This document shows, piece after piece, positions 42,081-55,123 of a DNA stretch of 64,000 nt; position 1 is the first letter of the stretch; each line of letters opens with the position of its first letter. Location: NCBI GenBank assembly GCA_003991915.1, contig RQTK01000005.1, positions 62,001 through 126,000 of the forward strand, in the 5' to 3' direction. Origin of the DNA: Elysia chlorotica. Lineage: Eukaryota; Mollusca; Gastropoda; Plakobranchidae. The notes under the pieces were generated by a model, which saw only the letters and a program-made list of their open reading frames with translations, ran no database searches and was not told the origin of the DNA. A program made the translations under genes and the position numbers.

Positions 42081-42154
42081 GAATCAAAAAAGTGTGATTT
42101 GAGCTATCAGTCCTGCTGGATAAATTTAAACATTGGGTTGAATTTCATGCTTAG

Positions 42155-42415
42155 CGCCCAACGTCAGCACTCTATCGGCTATATTGTGGACGGGTTCCTT
42201 GACTAACGTCTGACTGTTTTACGTGCTGCCACAGAGAGACAGTTTGTGGATACCATTGCTCATGTCCCAGCCGGTCACATGATACTGACGGCTCAAGCAG
42301 TAGAGTGCGAAATCACACCAATACATTATTGACCAATTGTGGGTTTCAAACCAGAGGGCAGGGATCTCCCAATCGGGAGACAACGCTCTACCACTTGCGC
42401 CAGTTGGCTTTCTTA
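42155..42415 (-). mobile_element. tRNA-derived SINE, full-looking, reverse orientation
   Basis: On the - strand, ccaactggcgcaagtggtag (A box) is followed by gttgtctcccgattgggaga, then GGTTTGAAACCC (B box), the gagccgtcagtatcatgtgacc body and the acgttgggcg tail. Confidence 0.8.
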
Positions 42416-43181
42416 GTCCTGCTAGTTCGGAAGTCAATGGTTAAAAAGAATGTATATGTATAAGGCACTTGTTGGCTTTCCTACAGCCCTAGGAGGAGCA
42501 TAATTATACATCATTGTAGTTCAGATTGCCCTAAAACGTGTGGATCAGTATCTGCAGTGCTTATATATTGACTATTACAAAATGTAATCTGTATTTCTCC
42601 GTTGCGTAAAATTTTAAATTTAAATTTGGTTGTTTTTTATATTGAATCTTATTGTTCAAATATATTACATAAAATTAATGTAGTCATATTCTAGACTTCA
42701 ATTTCCGTTCTCAAACTTATTAGAATAAAAATCAGATTTTTGAATGGCTATTATAAAATTAATGTTTGTCGCAAAATGCATGATTTGTGACCTGTTTGGA
42801 TGATTCGTTTGTGATGCAGCCATCTAATGTTTGTCCCCCATTAACGCCGATGAAATGCACACTTTCCCAATGTTTTAAGCGGGTCTGAGTGAGTGTTTTG
42901 TTGTTTTTTACTTGAGAGTTGAACACAAAAGAGCAAATATTCAAAAAAGAGAAAATGCTGCCAAAGATTTACGAGAAAATTAAATACGCATTGTCTACAT
43001 AGGTGTTGTTGAATGCGTACGAATTCATCAATGAACGCATGTATATAAATTATTTCTCTTGTAGATTAGTTATTATAATAATTTAACGTTAATAAATTAA
43101 AGTGGCTCTATTATAAAGAAGAGTAACAAAATCAACAAGAGGAAAAAATGAAAGAGAGTAAGAGAAAGAGGCAAACAGACT

Positions 43182-43247
<66 letters not shown>

Positions 43248-43480
43248 AACAAAAAAGAAAGGAGGAAAGGCAACAATATATAAATGTATATACATTCATG
43301 CATACAACAAGAGAGACCTGGGCAAACAGACAAGCACAAAGAGGTAGAAACAGGCGGTTGGCAAGGGGGACAGACATACAGAGAGACAGGTAGGTAAAAA
43401 GAGAAATAGAAAATATATCAAACGTTTAAAAATCAGAGATTGCCAAAGATAAATAGAGATAGACAGAGAGAGATAGAAAT

Positions 43481-43517
<37 letters not shown>

Positions 43518-43776
43518 AATAAAGAGAAAGTGGAAAAGGGAGATAGGTAAAAAGGTCATGGGAACCAGTTATGAGATTTTAGATAAAGAGTCGTAAAGAA
43601 AGAAATATAAAATCAACTAGTGTGTTAATACTGCATACTCTCTTTTATAACATTAAGAGCATAAATATGGTAACACCGAACCGGTAGTGATAGGTGGAAG
43701 GCTAAAATCAAAAAGGTTGAAAAAAAGAGAAAAAGAAGTAAAACATTTCAGAGTGGAAGAGAGGTAGAAAGAGAGA

Positions 43777-43838
<62 letters not shown>

Positions 43839-44339
43839 GAGAGAGAGGAGAGAGGGGGGGGGGGGGGAGAGATAGGGGAGGGGTGGAAGAAGATGGGACT
43901 AGGCAGGCAGATAGACCTAGAAATCCACACGAAACAATAAAAGGGAACAGTAGGCATAAGAAAGAAACCGGAACGGTAAAAACCAGAATAAAGGTACAAG
44001 ACTAGAACTATAAGGTAAAATTTAAAGCGGCAGAAAAATATTGATATGCTAAAAGAAGAATATCGTTGGATATGCTCGAGAAACAAAATTTTTTGGCTAT
44101 TTCCGTTTACGATAGAGTTGTGGTAAGCTTAATAGAGATATTGTTATAGTAATTACTAAACCAGAGAAAAGTAGGAAAAATATATGTCAGTCATTGCATA
44201 CATAAAACTGCAACCTATGAAGAAAGGAGATAATTTTACTCACTTTAAAATAAATTAAAATGAAATTAATTTTGTTGGAAACACAGAGAATGTACACTCA
44301 GATATTGTAGGTTATTTCATATTCATGCGCCCACCAAAA

Positions 44340-44480
44340 TTACGCGGCCCGAGAGAAGATTGAGCAAGCAAGGGACACGGGCCCGAGGACCAAAAAAGGA
44401 CGTCTATCGCCGCGCAAGCGCAGGACCCACCCTCTCCCTATAGTATCACTGCGCCAAGAACACTTAGGCTAACTAGTTTT
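44340..44480. promoter_or_regulatory. GC-richer block upstream of the signal-peptide exon
   Basis: The block contains cgcggcccgagag, acgggcccgag and cgccgcgcaagcgcag within an AT-rich region, 470-610 bases before the ATG at 44,953. A promoter role is inferred from composition and position only. Confidence 0.3.
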
Positions 44481-44952
44481 TACGCTTCCGCTCTGCGTGT
44501 CTTGGGGTCTCATTTTTCTTTCCCACGGTGCGCACATGATAACAAGATGATATAGTCCATGATCGGTTCAAAGCGCCAGTAATTTTCGGTAGCAACGACA
44601 CCTTGAACAAAGTCTCAGGTCAGCATAGACAAAGTAATACACGGAAAAAGCTCTCTAAAACTTTTACTAGTGAATAAAAAGAGAACGGATTGAATAAAAC
44701 TGCCAAACTTAGTTTATAACGGAAAGAAAACTGATTAAGTTTAACTTTATAAAAAGCATCTTTTTGCAGCAATCGCTCTGGGCTTACTTAAAACACGTTT
44801 TGGTTTATATTTGTACACCAACGCGCATATTAAGTAATTCAAGTAGTGGAATTTCAAGAAACTTTAAATATTTCGGTGTCAACCAAACCCGAATTTGACA
44901 TCATAAGGGGAAAAAAACGAAAGTTTGAAAAAAAAATTAATAAAACTAAAGG

Positions 44953-45040
44953 ATGAAGTACCTGCAGTGCGGATCTTCGCTGTGCCTGTTTCTGGCCTTG
45001 CTTTACTGCCCTGTAGAGCGGTCAGGTGTACAAGCTCAAG
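44953..45040 (+). CDS. First coding exon with signal peptide, unknown secreted protein
   Basis: The ATG at 44953 opens 29 codons and ends with a GTAGGT donor in phase 1, typical of signal-peptide exons. The peptide MKYLQCGSSLCLFLALLY, then CPVERSGVQAQ, shows a short n-region, a hydrophobic core (LCLFLALLY) and a polar end suitable for signal-peptidase cleavage. No downstream exon could be linked with confidence, so the product is unknown. The dehydrogenase gene lies upstream in divergent orientation. Confidence 0.6.
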
Positions 45041-46079
45041 GTAGGTAAACTCTCGAACATCTATATTTTTTGTTTGTTTCGTTTCTAAAAATGGATATGA
45101 TCCTACGATTTGCAACGGTAAAAATAACTGTGAAAGAAAATTTAACATGTCTCTTTAATAGTCTATCTGGTGTTATTTTATTCTTAACTATGATAAATGA
45201 GAAAAAAATGCTGCGTTCACGATACATTAATAATTTTTTTGGACGTGTTATAGTTGTCTTTTTATGTTTGATCCTTCATGGTTGAAACGGACGGTATCTT
45301 TTTTTGTCTGAAAATCGGAATTTCAGAATAAACATAATGTTGCCGTGTTTCCTGCTATGTTTGTATTCATTTCCTGAGCGTGCGTATTAATCACACAAAA
45401 ATTATGAGAACTATCCTTTTTGTTAAAATAATGCTTTTATTACTGTTGATTTGTTCTATTCGATATCACAGTCCAATGAAGAATATATTTAAACTATCCA
45501 GATATTGATACTTTTTTCGATTTTTTTAAAATAAATAATATTATAGTTTATTATAGTTTTCAAATTCATTTTCAATAGAAAGAAAGATTGCTCATTTAAA
45601 GATGATGTAGGTTCTATTAGTAGTATTGATTTTGATATATTATGGCAATTAAAATTTATGATCACTAAACTATTTAAGAAGAACTCCACAACATATCTTC
45701 GTATCAAATTTGTTCTAAGTGGTAAAAGCTTCTTTTAATAAAGCAAAGAGATGTCAATCAACGTTTGTGGGAGATGATAAAGTGAAGAAGCTTTTTTAAA
45801 CATGCGCATGGCTACATTCTTACATATTCTTATGACCAACTTATTTTACCTCTGAAATGTTATCTCTTTCGAATTCTGATGAAGCAAACTGGATAATGTA
45901 AAATGCACGGTGAATTAAAGGCTTAACGAGATACATTTATTGTAAAGAAAACGTGCATGTTTATAGTAGAATTGAGAATAAGGAAAAAAAAAGTTTGCTG
46001 GTACAAAATGGAGCTCCTTCGTGTGCGGGAATCCAAAGCATAATAATTACTAAAATATTCTGTTACTGATAGCTAACTA

Positions 46080-46185
46080 AACCAGTGGGAAAAATAGTCC
46101 GCTTCAATCGGGATCGAACCCGAAACCTTTCAAATAAAAGTCAAGCCCTTTTACATTATACCACCTGGCCTCCCCCCTCTTATTA
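46080..46185 (-). mobile_element. tRNA-derived SINE head or tRNA pseudogene
   Basis: The - strand has aggccaggtggtataatg (A-box-like) and GGTTTCGGGTTCGATCCCG, whose TCGGG-TTCGAT-CCCGA forms a good T-arm. The acceptor stem does not close, so a working tRNA is unlikely. Confidence 0.6.
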
Positions 46186-46770
46186 TAATAAGTATATTGA
46201 GTCTTCGGCAACTCAGCAAAACAAGCTTTCTGCCATTTGGTAGATGGGAAAATATGAATTTCATAACATTTCAAAACTTTTTATTTTTTTAAAATTCAAG
46301 AAAGGGATAGGATCAGTTCTCAACAATTTCTGTTTTGAACGTTCAGTAAGTAACGATCGAATTCTGTTATCAAAAGGGAATGGAAGTTGCACCGATGAAC
46401 CTTAACCACTGAAATACGTGAAAGCTTCTCAAAATATTGACGGGTTTGCATGAAAAAAATGAAAAAAAGTTATAATCTTCTTACTGTAAAGAGAATTTTC
46501 AGTTATAATACACTAACTTAAGTCAAGCTCTTGAAAAATCAACAATAAGCTTTGACCAAGCAAACTCGACATGCCATTTTCCTAAACATTCGCCCCGCAC
46601 TAAAAGACAATTTCTATACAGTAGAGAGATGAAAATTTCGAACCAAAAACAAAGAGTTTCTATTGAAATCACCAAGGCCTCACATTGCCGTTCAATATTA
46701 GGACTATACTTATAACGAATGGTACACTGAAGCTTAAAACCTGACATGTCACAGTATTTTTAAAAACTTA

Positions 46771-47755
46771 TTCTAGATGCATTATGTTTTATTTTTTCTA
46801 AGACTGAAATTGATATCTCTCGATACGAAAATAATTTCAATTCAAAAAGGCTTATTGTTTGATATCGATAAACCAAATTTTAAAACTCCTACCCCACATC
46901 GTTATAACAGGATCACAACCTTGCGCCGCGATAACCTGGATTGGAACTTTATTTCTAGGTACCATTTCGGTAACAACAACAACAACAGTAATAAGATAAA
47001 ATTGGCAAGCATGATTTGTCCCAGTGCTACACCTGCAATTCCATGGCATATTTTCATTTGTGTTCAAAAATGCCTCTGATTCCTCTGTCTGTCTGTCTAT
47101 CTGTCTCTCTCTCAGGGGCGCGGTGGTCTAGGGGTAGAACATCGGCTTCCGACGCAAAAGGTCCCGAGTTCGAATCCTGGCTGTTGTGTTCCCTACTAGT
47201 TGGGTCGGTGTCAGTATAATGTGACCGACTGAGACAGGAGTCATGGTATCCCCGCCCTGTCTCGTGTGTGGCAGCACATAAAATTGTCAGACGTCCGTCT
47301 TGGGGCCCGTCCACAATATAGCCTATATAGTGCTGCTGTTGGACGTTAAAATATTCTAGATGCATTATGTTTTATTTTTTCTAAGACTGAAATTGATATC
47401 TCTCGATACGAAAATAATTTCAATTCAAAAAGGCTTATTGTTTGATATCGATAAACCAAATTTTAAAATTCCTACCCCACATCATTATAACAGGATCACA
47501 ACCTTGCGCCGCGATAACCTGGATTGGAACTTTATTTCTAGGTATCATTTCGGTAACAACAACAACAACAACAAAAACAGTAATAAGATAAAATTGGCAA
47601 GCATGATTTGTCCCAGTGCTACACCTGCAATTCCATGGCATATTTTCATTTGTGTTCAAAAATGCCTCTGATTCCTCTGTCTGTCTGTCTATCTATCTGT
47701 CTCTCTCTCCCTCTCTCTCTGGGGGGGCGCGGTGGTCTAGGGGTAGAACATTATC
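46771..47755 (+). repeat. 583-bp tandem duplication (second copy partial)
   Basis: The unit 46771-47353 is followed by a copy at 47354-47755 that stops in the head of the embedded SINE. The copies differ by a few substitutions and by the lengths of AAC, CTGT and CT microsatellites. Parallel 100- and 103-codon open frames (46777-47079, 47360-47671) are by-products of this duplication, with no evidence of coding. Confidence 0.95.
47112..47350 (+). mobile_element. tRNA-derived SINE, best-preserved copy
   Basis: The copy starts ggggcgcggtggtctagggg, with A box TGGTCTAGGGGTAGAAC and B box GGTCCCGAGTTCGAATCC. The body is gttgggtcggtgtcagtata and the tail gctgctgttggacgttaaa. Heads recur at 7,226, 28,735 (reverse) and 47,724. 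Confidence 0.85.
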
Positions 47756-48111
47756 CATATCATCTCTGTATCTCCATTTATATAATGTTTTTTCTTTTCT
47801 ATTAATCTACCGTATTTAGGTCTTCATGCTTATTCCACACTCTGCCATTTCATTCTAACACGACTTTAGTCCACAAAATGATGTGTCAGTACTGTGTGTT
47901 GGTGCCTCATTGTCTGGGCGCTGTACTGTCTTTTCGTCTCACTTAATCCATCTATTTCTTCTTTTTTCGACTTTGCGCCATAATATTTTTTCTGTGTTTC
48001 TTTTTATACAGTTTAATCACGTATCGACCTATAAACTATTCCCCTTTTTCGACTCAAGCCACGTTGAGCTTTTTTTTTTTAATCTTTTTATTTGTTTTTA
48101 GTTTTGCTTTC

Positions 48112-48146
48112 CTCTCTCTCTCCCTTTCTCTCTCTCTCTCTATCTA

Positions 48147-48177
<31 letters not shown>

Positions 48178-48355
48178 ATTTCTTTCTTTGTATTTCCCTC
48201 TCTTTCTCTCTCTTTATCTGTCTCCCTCTCTCTCTATCTCTCTCTCTTCGACTCTCTCTCTTACTTCGTCCATGCTGTATTTCATTTCAATTAAAATAAT
48301 CATGTTTTGATCAGTGATCAGAAGGTTAGAAAGGGAGAGAGAGAGAGAGAAAGAA

Positions 48356-48386
<31 letters not shown>

Positions 48387-48388
48387 AA
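48112..48388. repeat. (CT)n and (GA)n low-complexity tracts
   Basis: An interrupted CT array at 48,112-48,256 is followed by a GA array at 48,334-48,388, giving complementary tracts about 80 bases apart. Confidence 0.95.
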
Positions 48389-50124
48389 TCATCTTTATCC
48401 TGCGTATAAATCACTTTATAGAGAGTCTACAGCAAACTTCATGTCATCTCTATCAAAAGGCCTGCTCTGTTTATCCACCTTACGACAATGAATGGTTTAA
48501 TTTAAACCGATTAATATTATTACCTGGAGATAGGCTCGGTTTTCACCTAAGTGGGAGGTATGCTTGAATGTCCAGACACGTTGAGCAAGAGAAAGAAGAG
48601 GATGCCTGTGGACCTATGACGCGAAAGCTTTCAAACTGAGAAACACATCAGAGTAGAGGGTAAACATAGGAGCTGGGTTAACATTAATGTAATCACCCCA
48701 AAGAAAGAGGGACATAGACTTCGTAAAGAGTGTCAGATCAACATTCGGGCGAACGGCTGTGGCCACACGGACCTTTTTAGACGATCGGCTGGGAGACAAA
48801 AGAACAGATAAAAGCTTCAGATGGAGAAAGAGAATCGGGAAAAGCTGAGGGATAAAGGCCAGGGGAAAATTGCATTAAGTAATGTATTTTGATACTCACA
48901 TAGGTTCGAGAAAAAATGGAACGAAGTATGGCTACTTGCGACACTGACGTTATTGCATGTGAAGGTGTTTATGGTACTGTTGGTTTTATGGGGTTTTTCG
49001 TTTTTCTTTTTGTTTTGTTTATTGTTTTTTATTATATTGGTTATCATTGACTAGGGAGGACACACCCAACGTGCAATTAATAAGATAAAATTAAATTCAA
49101 GTATCGTAAACCTCATATTGACGTGAGTTTTAATATCGTTCTCGGACAGAACGCACTTTTGTCTCTCGGATTCCTTTCCTTACCATAAGTATGGTTTGCT
49201 ATAGTTGTTAAAATTTAACCCATGTTAGAAATTTAAAAGGAATGTTTCTCTCGTTGTCCACATATTGTCGTCATAACACCTAATTATTTCTACAATTACC
49301 TAAAAACTCATTCCAATTCGAAATCTGGGGGCAATTTTTATTTGAGCTAGCTATGTCTCGCCGCCTGCATAAAAGCGGTTCTTTGTAAGAAAGAGTAGTC
49401 TACCACACAGTCACGCATATAATTAATAATTCATAAGGAAAACGCTCAGTACTAGAAAAAAAATACATCAAGTGTAATTTTATCTAAGATAAGAACAAAA
49501 GACCATTGAGTTTCAACTTGCTATTCGGGTATAGAGGAGACGGACAGCAAAATAGAGCCATGATTATTTCATTTGCTTGAAGCCTTATTATACTCTAGTT
49601 GAGTGATGTTATCAATTATTTAAACTTATGTAGAAGTCTATAGAGAAAAGAAAAAAGTCTATTAATTACCAGAATCATGGAATTATTAGCATCTCTGGCT
49701 CTACGCCTGAACTTTGTACATTGAGCACATCACATCCGACATCTCAATGATATTATTTTATAAATAATTAGTCTCAAACAAAATGTCTACTTATTATGTT
49801 GTTCTTAAATGGAATGCCTTTTTTCTGCAAAACTTAATTTTTTCAATTCATTGTTTCTTATATCCATCAAAAAACTTTTCAAATAACGACCGTGTGGGCA
49901 GATTTGTACTTAGACATCTTATCAAACTTAAATCCGTTCCGTGTCCCCCTTTACTCCCCCTTTACAAAAGGGGGTTGGAATCGAGGCTGGGATTATGCAA
50001 TGGGCAACACCAAAAGTACGTAATTGCAATTAAAGTACAAGCTATCTGGGATTTGTGTGTGTGTGTGTGTGTGTGTACGTGTGTGTTGTGTGTGAGTGCT
50101 CATTTGACATATTTAATTTTGCAG

Positions 50125-50379
50125 TTTGATTTTGTGATGTCAACAATAATATATGGTAATCACGTTGGCAACAAAAATCCTCACTATAACGATGGGTCGA
50201 CTATATTTGGGTCTTTAGGTTTTCCACTCGCGAGTGATGAAAACTTTAAGCTTCACGGGTTTAGAATTGTAAATGACTTTGCCAATGTCGTAACCATGGT
50301 TATTAAAGACAATTCAATACGTATTAATTCTTCATCGAGCCATCACAATAGCACATACACTTTCTGTAGTTTTAAATAA
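50125..50379 (+). CDS. Possible terminal exon of an unidentified gene
   Basis: The acceptor aattttgcag ends at 50124. Eighty-four codons follow with mixed, non-repetitive composition (STIIYGNHVGNKNPHYNDG, then TIFGSLGFPLASDENFKLHG, and a Ser/His/Asn tail ending TYTFCSFK), with TAA at 50377-50379. An AATAAA overlaps the bases right after the stop. I do not recognise the family. The open frame extends upstream through a GT microsatellite, which argues the true start is a splice site. It may belong to the signal-peptide gene, but phase requires at least one more exon between. Confidence 0.3.
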   Translation, partial: FDFVMSTIIYGNHVGNKNPHYNDGSTIFGSLGFPLASDENFKLHGFRIVNDFANVVTMVIKDNSIRINSSSSHHNSTYTFCSFK

Positions 50380-52416
50380 TAAAAAGCACGATTTATTAAG
50401 TGGTACAAATTTATTGGGGACAGAAGGGATTTGTCAATTAAAAATATTCGTGGCGTTTAATTTTACCTTAAAGTGGACATCGGTGTAACAAACCCATTAT
50501 GATAAACATACACAATGTAAACATGTCATATCTTCAAGATATGCCTTACTGTTATTCCAATGGTGCAATGATGCAATAGATAGGAGTGGTTTTAGATAAT
50601 ATATCCTAATAAAAAAGTGAAATTCATTGACTACTTATGTCTGTAATGACACACCGTGCCTTGATTATTGCGACCCTACGTCAATCACTTATACAGAATA
50701 AATGATCAGAACGAAGAAAACAAGCAACATGACAAAAACGACATTATTTGGTGGTGATAAATCACCTTAAACCTAGTTTAACTTGTTACAAGAATACATA
50801 CTGGTGACAAATGATGTTTTTTCTAAGGTACACGAATTTCTTAATGTGGTTCAGAAGATTGTTCGGTTTATTTCTTGTTTTTTTTTTTTTCTTTTTGTTT
50901 TAACGACTTCAAAGGAAAGTTTAAGATTGGTGTCAGCATCATGCCAGTATTCCCTCCATCCTGTATGTGATGATGTGCTTGTCAGCACTGCGCTAAAGGT
51001 TTGTCATAATACATAAGGTGCCAGACACGCGCGCCTGTCTGTCTGTGCCTGATGCTCAGTGTCACCTGCCTCTCAGCCAGGAAGCTGCTTTCGCTCCACA
51101 TGACGTAACCAACGGCAACGATTTTCAACAAAGTGTCATGCATGTTTATCACAAGAATTTCTCTTGTTTTCTTTGCTGTAGTGTTTTTCCTGTTATGCTC
51201 TTTTTCTTTTTCTTTTTCTTTTTCTTTTTTTTTTTTTTTTGCTAATTGATGGTTTTGTCATATTTTTTTTCTTTTTTGTTTTAAAATTAGACATTGACAG
51301 AAAAGATGGGAATGCAAGGGAATTATATTGTGTTGTCAAAACTGTACGTAACTGTTTATCGACGTTAGAGTCTTCCAAACAAGCATGGAGCCACTTTGCA
51401 AAGGCAATAATAAATTATTGCAAAATTGTAACATAATAAAGACTATTTTATTTATGTGAAGAAATTGTTTTATGCCCACTGAAAAGTAATCCCAAGAATC
51501 TTTTCTTTTATACTAACAGACAAACCCAGAAACATGAATCCTTGTCCAATGTAACGCATCAATCTATGTAGAAAATAGCAATGGAACCCATATTCCCTTT
51601 ATCCAATTATTCAACTGGTTGCAGTTCGGTGAGGGCACGAATGATGTTTTATTTAAATTATATAAATATTGGCAAAAAACAATCTGTGCTCAAAGTAAAG
51701 TGTGGTTGAATATCATTTTAATCTCCCTCTAAAAACGTTTTTAAAAGGGTGAGCACAGTTTTGGATGTATTGCGGTAACAAGACTGTGCAGTGTTAAGTA
51801 TACAGAACACGAGACTTTTTTTTCAAAATATCTAAAATTAAATTCAAGAATATGTTTCTTATTAGAGATATCTTTTTGAAAAGTATGAGAACATATAGCT
51901 TGTTATGTTCTTTTCGTTTTATTGCATGACCATTATCAACAAAAATGTGCACATTTAAATCCGTCTGTTGAGCTAGCAGATAACATAGAATACACAGACT
52001 CCATCTGTTAAAATGAGAAGTAAAACGTAAAACCTGCAGTTTGTTAACATTATTTTACATACCATCTTTTCTCCTTAAATAATTTAATATAAAATTCCTA
52101 TGAAAATGTCAATATGATTGAAAAGGATTTTTCGCTCTAGCTTCCGTATAGTGTCGTCGTGTAATCAACGACTACTAAAAAGACCTTTGAAGGAAAAGTA
52201 GTGATATACTGATCCTCGCTGTCTGTGAATGCTACAGGATATCATTTGCCACAACGTCGAGATTGGTAGTAGTAGTAGTAGTAGTAGGAGTAGTAGTATA
52301 ATAAATAGAAGAATACGCACAACTTAGCAACTGAGGGACACAATAAATGAAACACAACTAGAAATGTTAGAGAAAATACATGCAAACGTTTCGCCTTTAA
52401 TGGCTTCGTCAATAAT

Positions 52417-52501
<85 letters not shown>

Positions 52502-52585
52502 CAGCAGCAGCAGCAGCAGCAGCAAAAGCAGCAGCAAAAGCAACAGCAGCAGCAGTAGTAGTAGTAATAAAAACAGCAGCAGCGA
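52417..52585. repeat. (AGT)n - (AGC)n compound microsatellite
   Basis: AGT units turn into AGC and AGCAAA variants. A shorter AGT run lies at 52,266-52,302. Confidence 0.96.
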
Positions 52586-53336
52586 TAGTAGTTGCTGAAA
52601 TAGAAGTGACTGAGGCCGTGATATGAACGGATTGATGGTGAACGTTGTCTCAGTTATAGTGTATTAGATTGAAGGCGAGACCAGATTGCAGTAAAACATC
52701 AATACTTTTTTCCGTTTCTTTCTTTAACCAAAGCCTCAACCTTAAAGCACATCTCAGCTTCGATAGACTATGATGTTGCCAGTACACAGTGAAATGAAAT
52801 CTTTCTAATGACTAATGAGAAATCAGTTTGATGGACAGCCGGATGCTTTTTAGAAGAAAATCATATTTTGACTAACAAGTCAGTCTGCGTTATAGGCCGC
52901 CGCCGTCAAGAAAGAAAAGAAACCACACACAAAAATGTCACGCGATATTTTGGTGAGTGAATGTGGGAGGTGAAAAGCAGGGTCTTAAGGATTAAGCACT
53001 AATGGTCGAGTCCGCCGTGAATGGGGACAACATAATGTGTAAGTCTCAATGTTCAGGAGAAAGATGAAATCAAGGATAAAGGATTTGTCAGAGTTGCCCA
53101 TGTTAGTTTTTTTTTTAATTTAAAAATTCTTATCTGACTGATAACATTTGTCTTTTAAGGAAAAGGCTTTAAAAACTGTTCTGTTACGTTACATATACCG
53201 GGTATATGAAAAAATCATAAAATGAGTTTGATTTTTGTTTTGCTTTAGAAAATATAAAAAAATTTACACGTTACAAATACAAAAAAAGAAACAGAAAACG
53301 TAACTGATCGACTAGTAAATAAATATATAGATCGGT

Positions 53337-53525
<189 letters not shown>

Positions 53526-55073
53526 AGGTGGCTTACGAAGCGTTCATTGCAATAATTATACGTAAAGCTAATACTAACCTCAACGCTTAACTTTGACCAA
53601 ATCTGAAAGAAATTAAAATTTAAACCGCAGCATATTGTGGTTATAATTATTGCTAGGGATCGTCCATTCTGAGTCATTAAACAAAGGTGCACTTTAAGTT
53701 ATAAATCATGCCATTCTGGTTGGAAAAATGTATATCTCAAAAATGAAATATAGCAACGGTTCACATCTAATGAATATGTTTAAAAAGCGAATGTCATTTT
53801 AGGAACTTATTTGAAAAACAACAGACTTAGTCATAAGATCTTATAACTATGTATGATAATTTATAGTAACCGATTGGATTAAAAAAAAAAGCCCACTGTT
53901 CAGTTTTCAACAACATTAAATTGTCTTACAATTTCTGATAGAAGACAATTTTTTTTCTAAATAATACATTTAAAATAAAATGGTATAGATGGACAGATGG
54001 GTATAAGTGAGAAATTGAATGAAAGGATACATGGGCAGATACGCATATAGGTCTATTTTGACCAAATAGAGTAAAACTTCATGCATATGTAAGTTTCAAG
54101 AGCCTTATATATAACTACAGAGGTTCTCAATTGAGGTGAGCATTAAACAATTTGATTGAAGTGCCATAATAGAATGGGCGGAGCAAAAAATGACGGGAAA
54201 CGATATAGGCTCACACTTTCAAATCATCTTGCGGACAGTAACTGGCAATAAAAAAATACTGCTTTTCTTCGATAACGAAGTCTCTAGTTCGCGTGTTGGC
54301 GTCTACTCCATAATATTTATAGGTCTTTAGTGTTCGGCAAGAGCAAGGAAATTATGTAAACCTCGTCAATACCACACAGGAGGCAAGAGAGGACCCTGAC
54401 AGAGCCGAAATGTCATAAGTGTCACTCCAGACCAGACGCGTGCTAGAGCCACCCACAGAAGCTTAGCCTTCACGATCAGTATTCATTGGAAATTAACTCA
54501 GCCATCAAAGCTCTACATGTCAATAAGCTCTGCACTGGCTACTAATTCTTGATTGTACTCGCTAACCTTAACATCAAATTTGCTTCTTAAAAGCTTTCTG
54601 TAAATCGAAATAACACTAGATCAATGAAGCAAATCAGACTGTTCGTTAGAGTTACAGTAACGCATTGCTATTAAGAGGAATATTTGTTGTTCTGTGACCT
54701 GCTGAGTCAAAGAGAACTATTATCATTGAACTAACCACTTCGAAACAATTAATAATACATCTATCAAACATTTGGTCTTTCATGAACTTTCAAAAAAATA
54801 CCAAAAACTACTGCGAAAATTTTCAAGCGAATTGATTTTGGTTACCTACGAGCGTATTTTTATAGATAAAGAAGTATACCGAAAGTCAAAAAAACCGATT
54901 TACCATTAAATTGCTACGGTTGTAAATAAAACTCCATATGTCCATAACTATAGACGGGCATCCCATATGCCGTGTAACGCTGAATAAAAAAAAATATTCT
55001 GTTTCGCTTTTACTCTTTTTTACAGCCTTCCTATGTCAGAGTTTTTTCCAAATGTAATATTGTTTGCCATCAC

Positions 55074-55123
55074 ATTTTAGACTCAGAAAACAGTAATTAT
55101 TACTGTTTTTCTGAGTCTAAAAT
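55074..55123. repeat. Near-perfect hairpin, 24-bp stem
   Basis: Left arm 55074-55097 and right arm 55099-55123 are complementary except for one extra T, with almost no loop. No transposon ends or target duplications were recognised around it. Confidence 0.9.

Larger units (their letters stand above)
36000..44300. other. Gene-poor interval upstream of the dehydrogenase
   Basis: This should hold the first dehydrogenase exon and its promoter, but none could be identified. Microsatellites lie at 36,699-36,745 (GTT), 37,167-37,285 (AGT), 37,312-37,382 (TTG), 38,813-38,838 and 39,688-39,720 (GA), 43,182-43,242, 43,485-43,512 and 43,768-43,868 (AG, ending in a G run). Confidence 0.7.

Noticed and set aside
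46080-46185. A functional tRNA gene on the - strand
   Set aside because: The T-arm is good, but the acceptor and anticodon stems do not close, and similar heads recur as SINEs.
46777-47671. A pair of similar proteins of about 100 residues, suggesting duplicated genes
   Set aside because: They come from the 583-bp DNA duplication that also includes a SINE and microsatellites. Equal similarity extends outside the frames, and the sequence is AT-rich without family resemblance.
50917-50998. An 80-base open segment between a poly-T/AAAG acceptor and GTTTGT
   Set aside because: The donor is weak, it has no family match, and its phase does not follow the signal-peptide exon.
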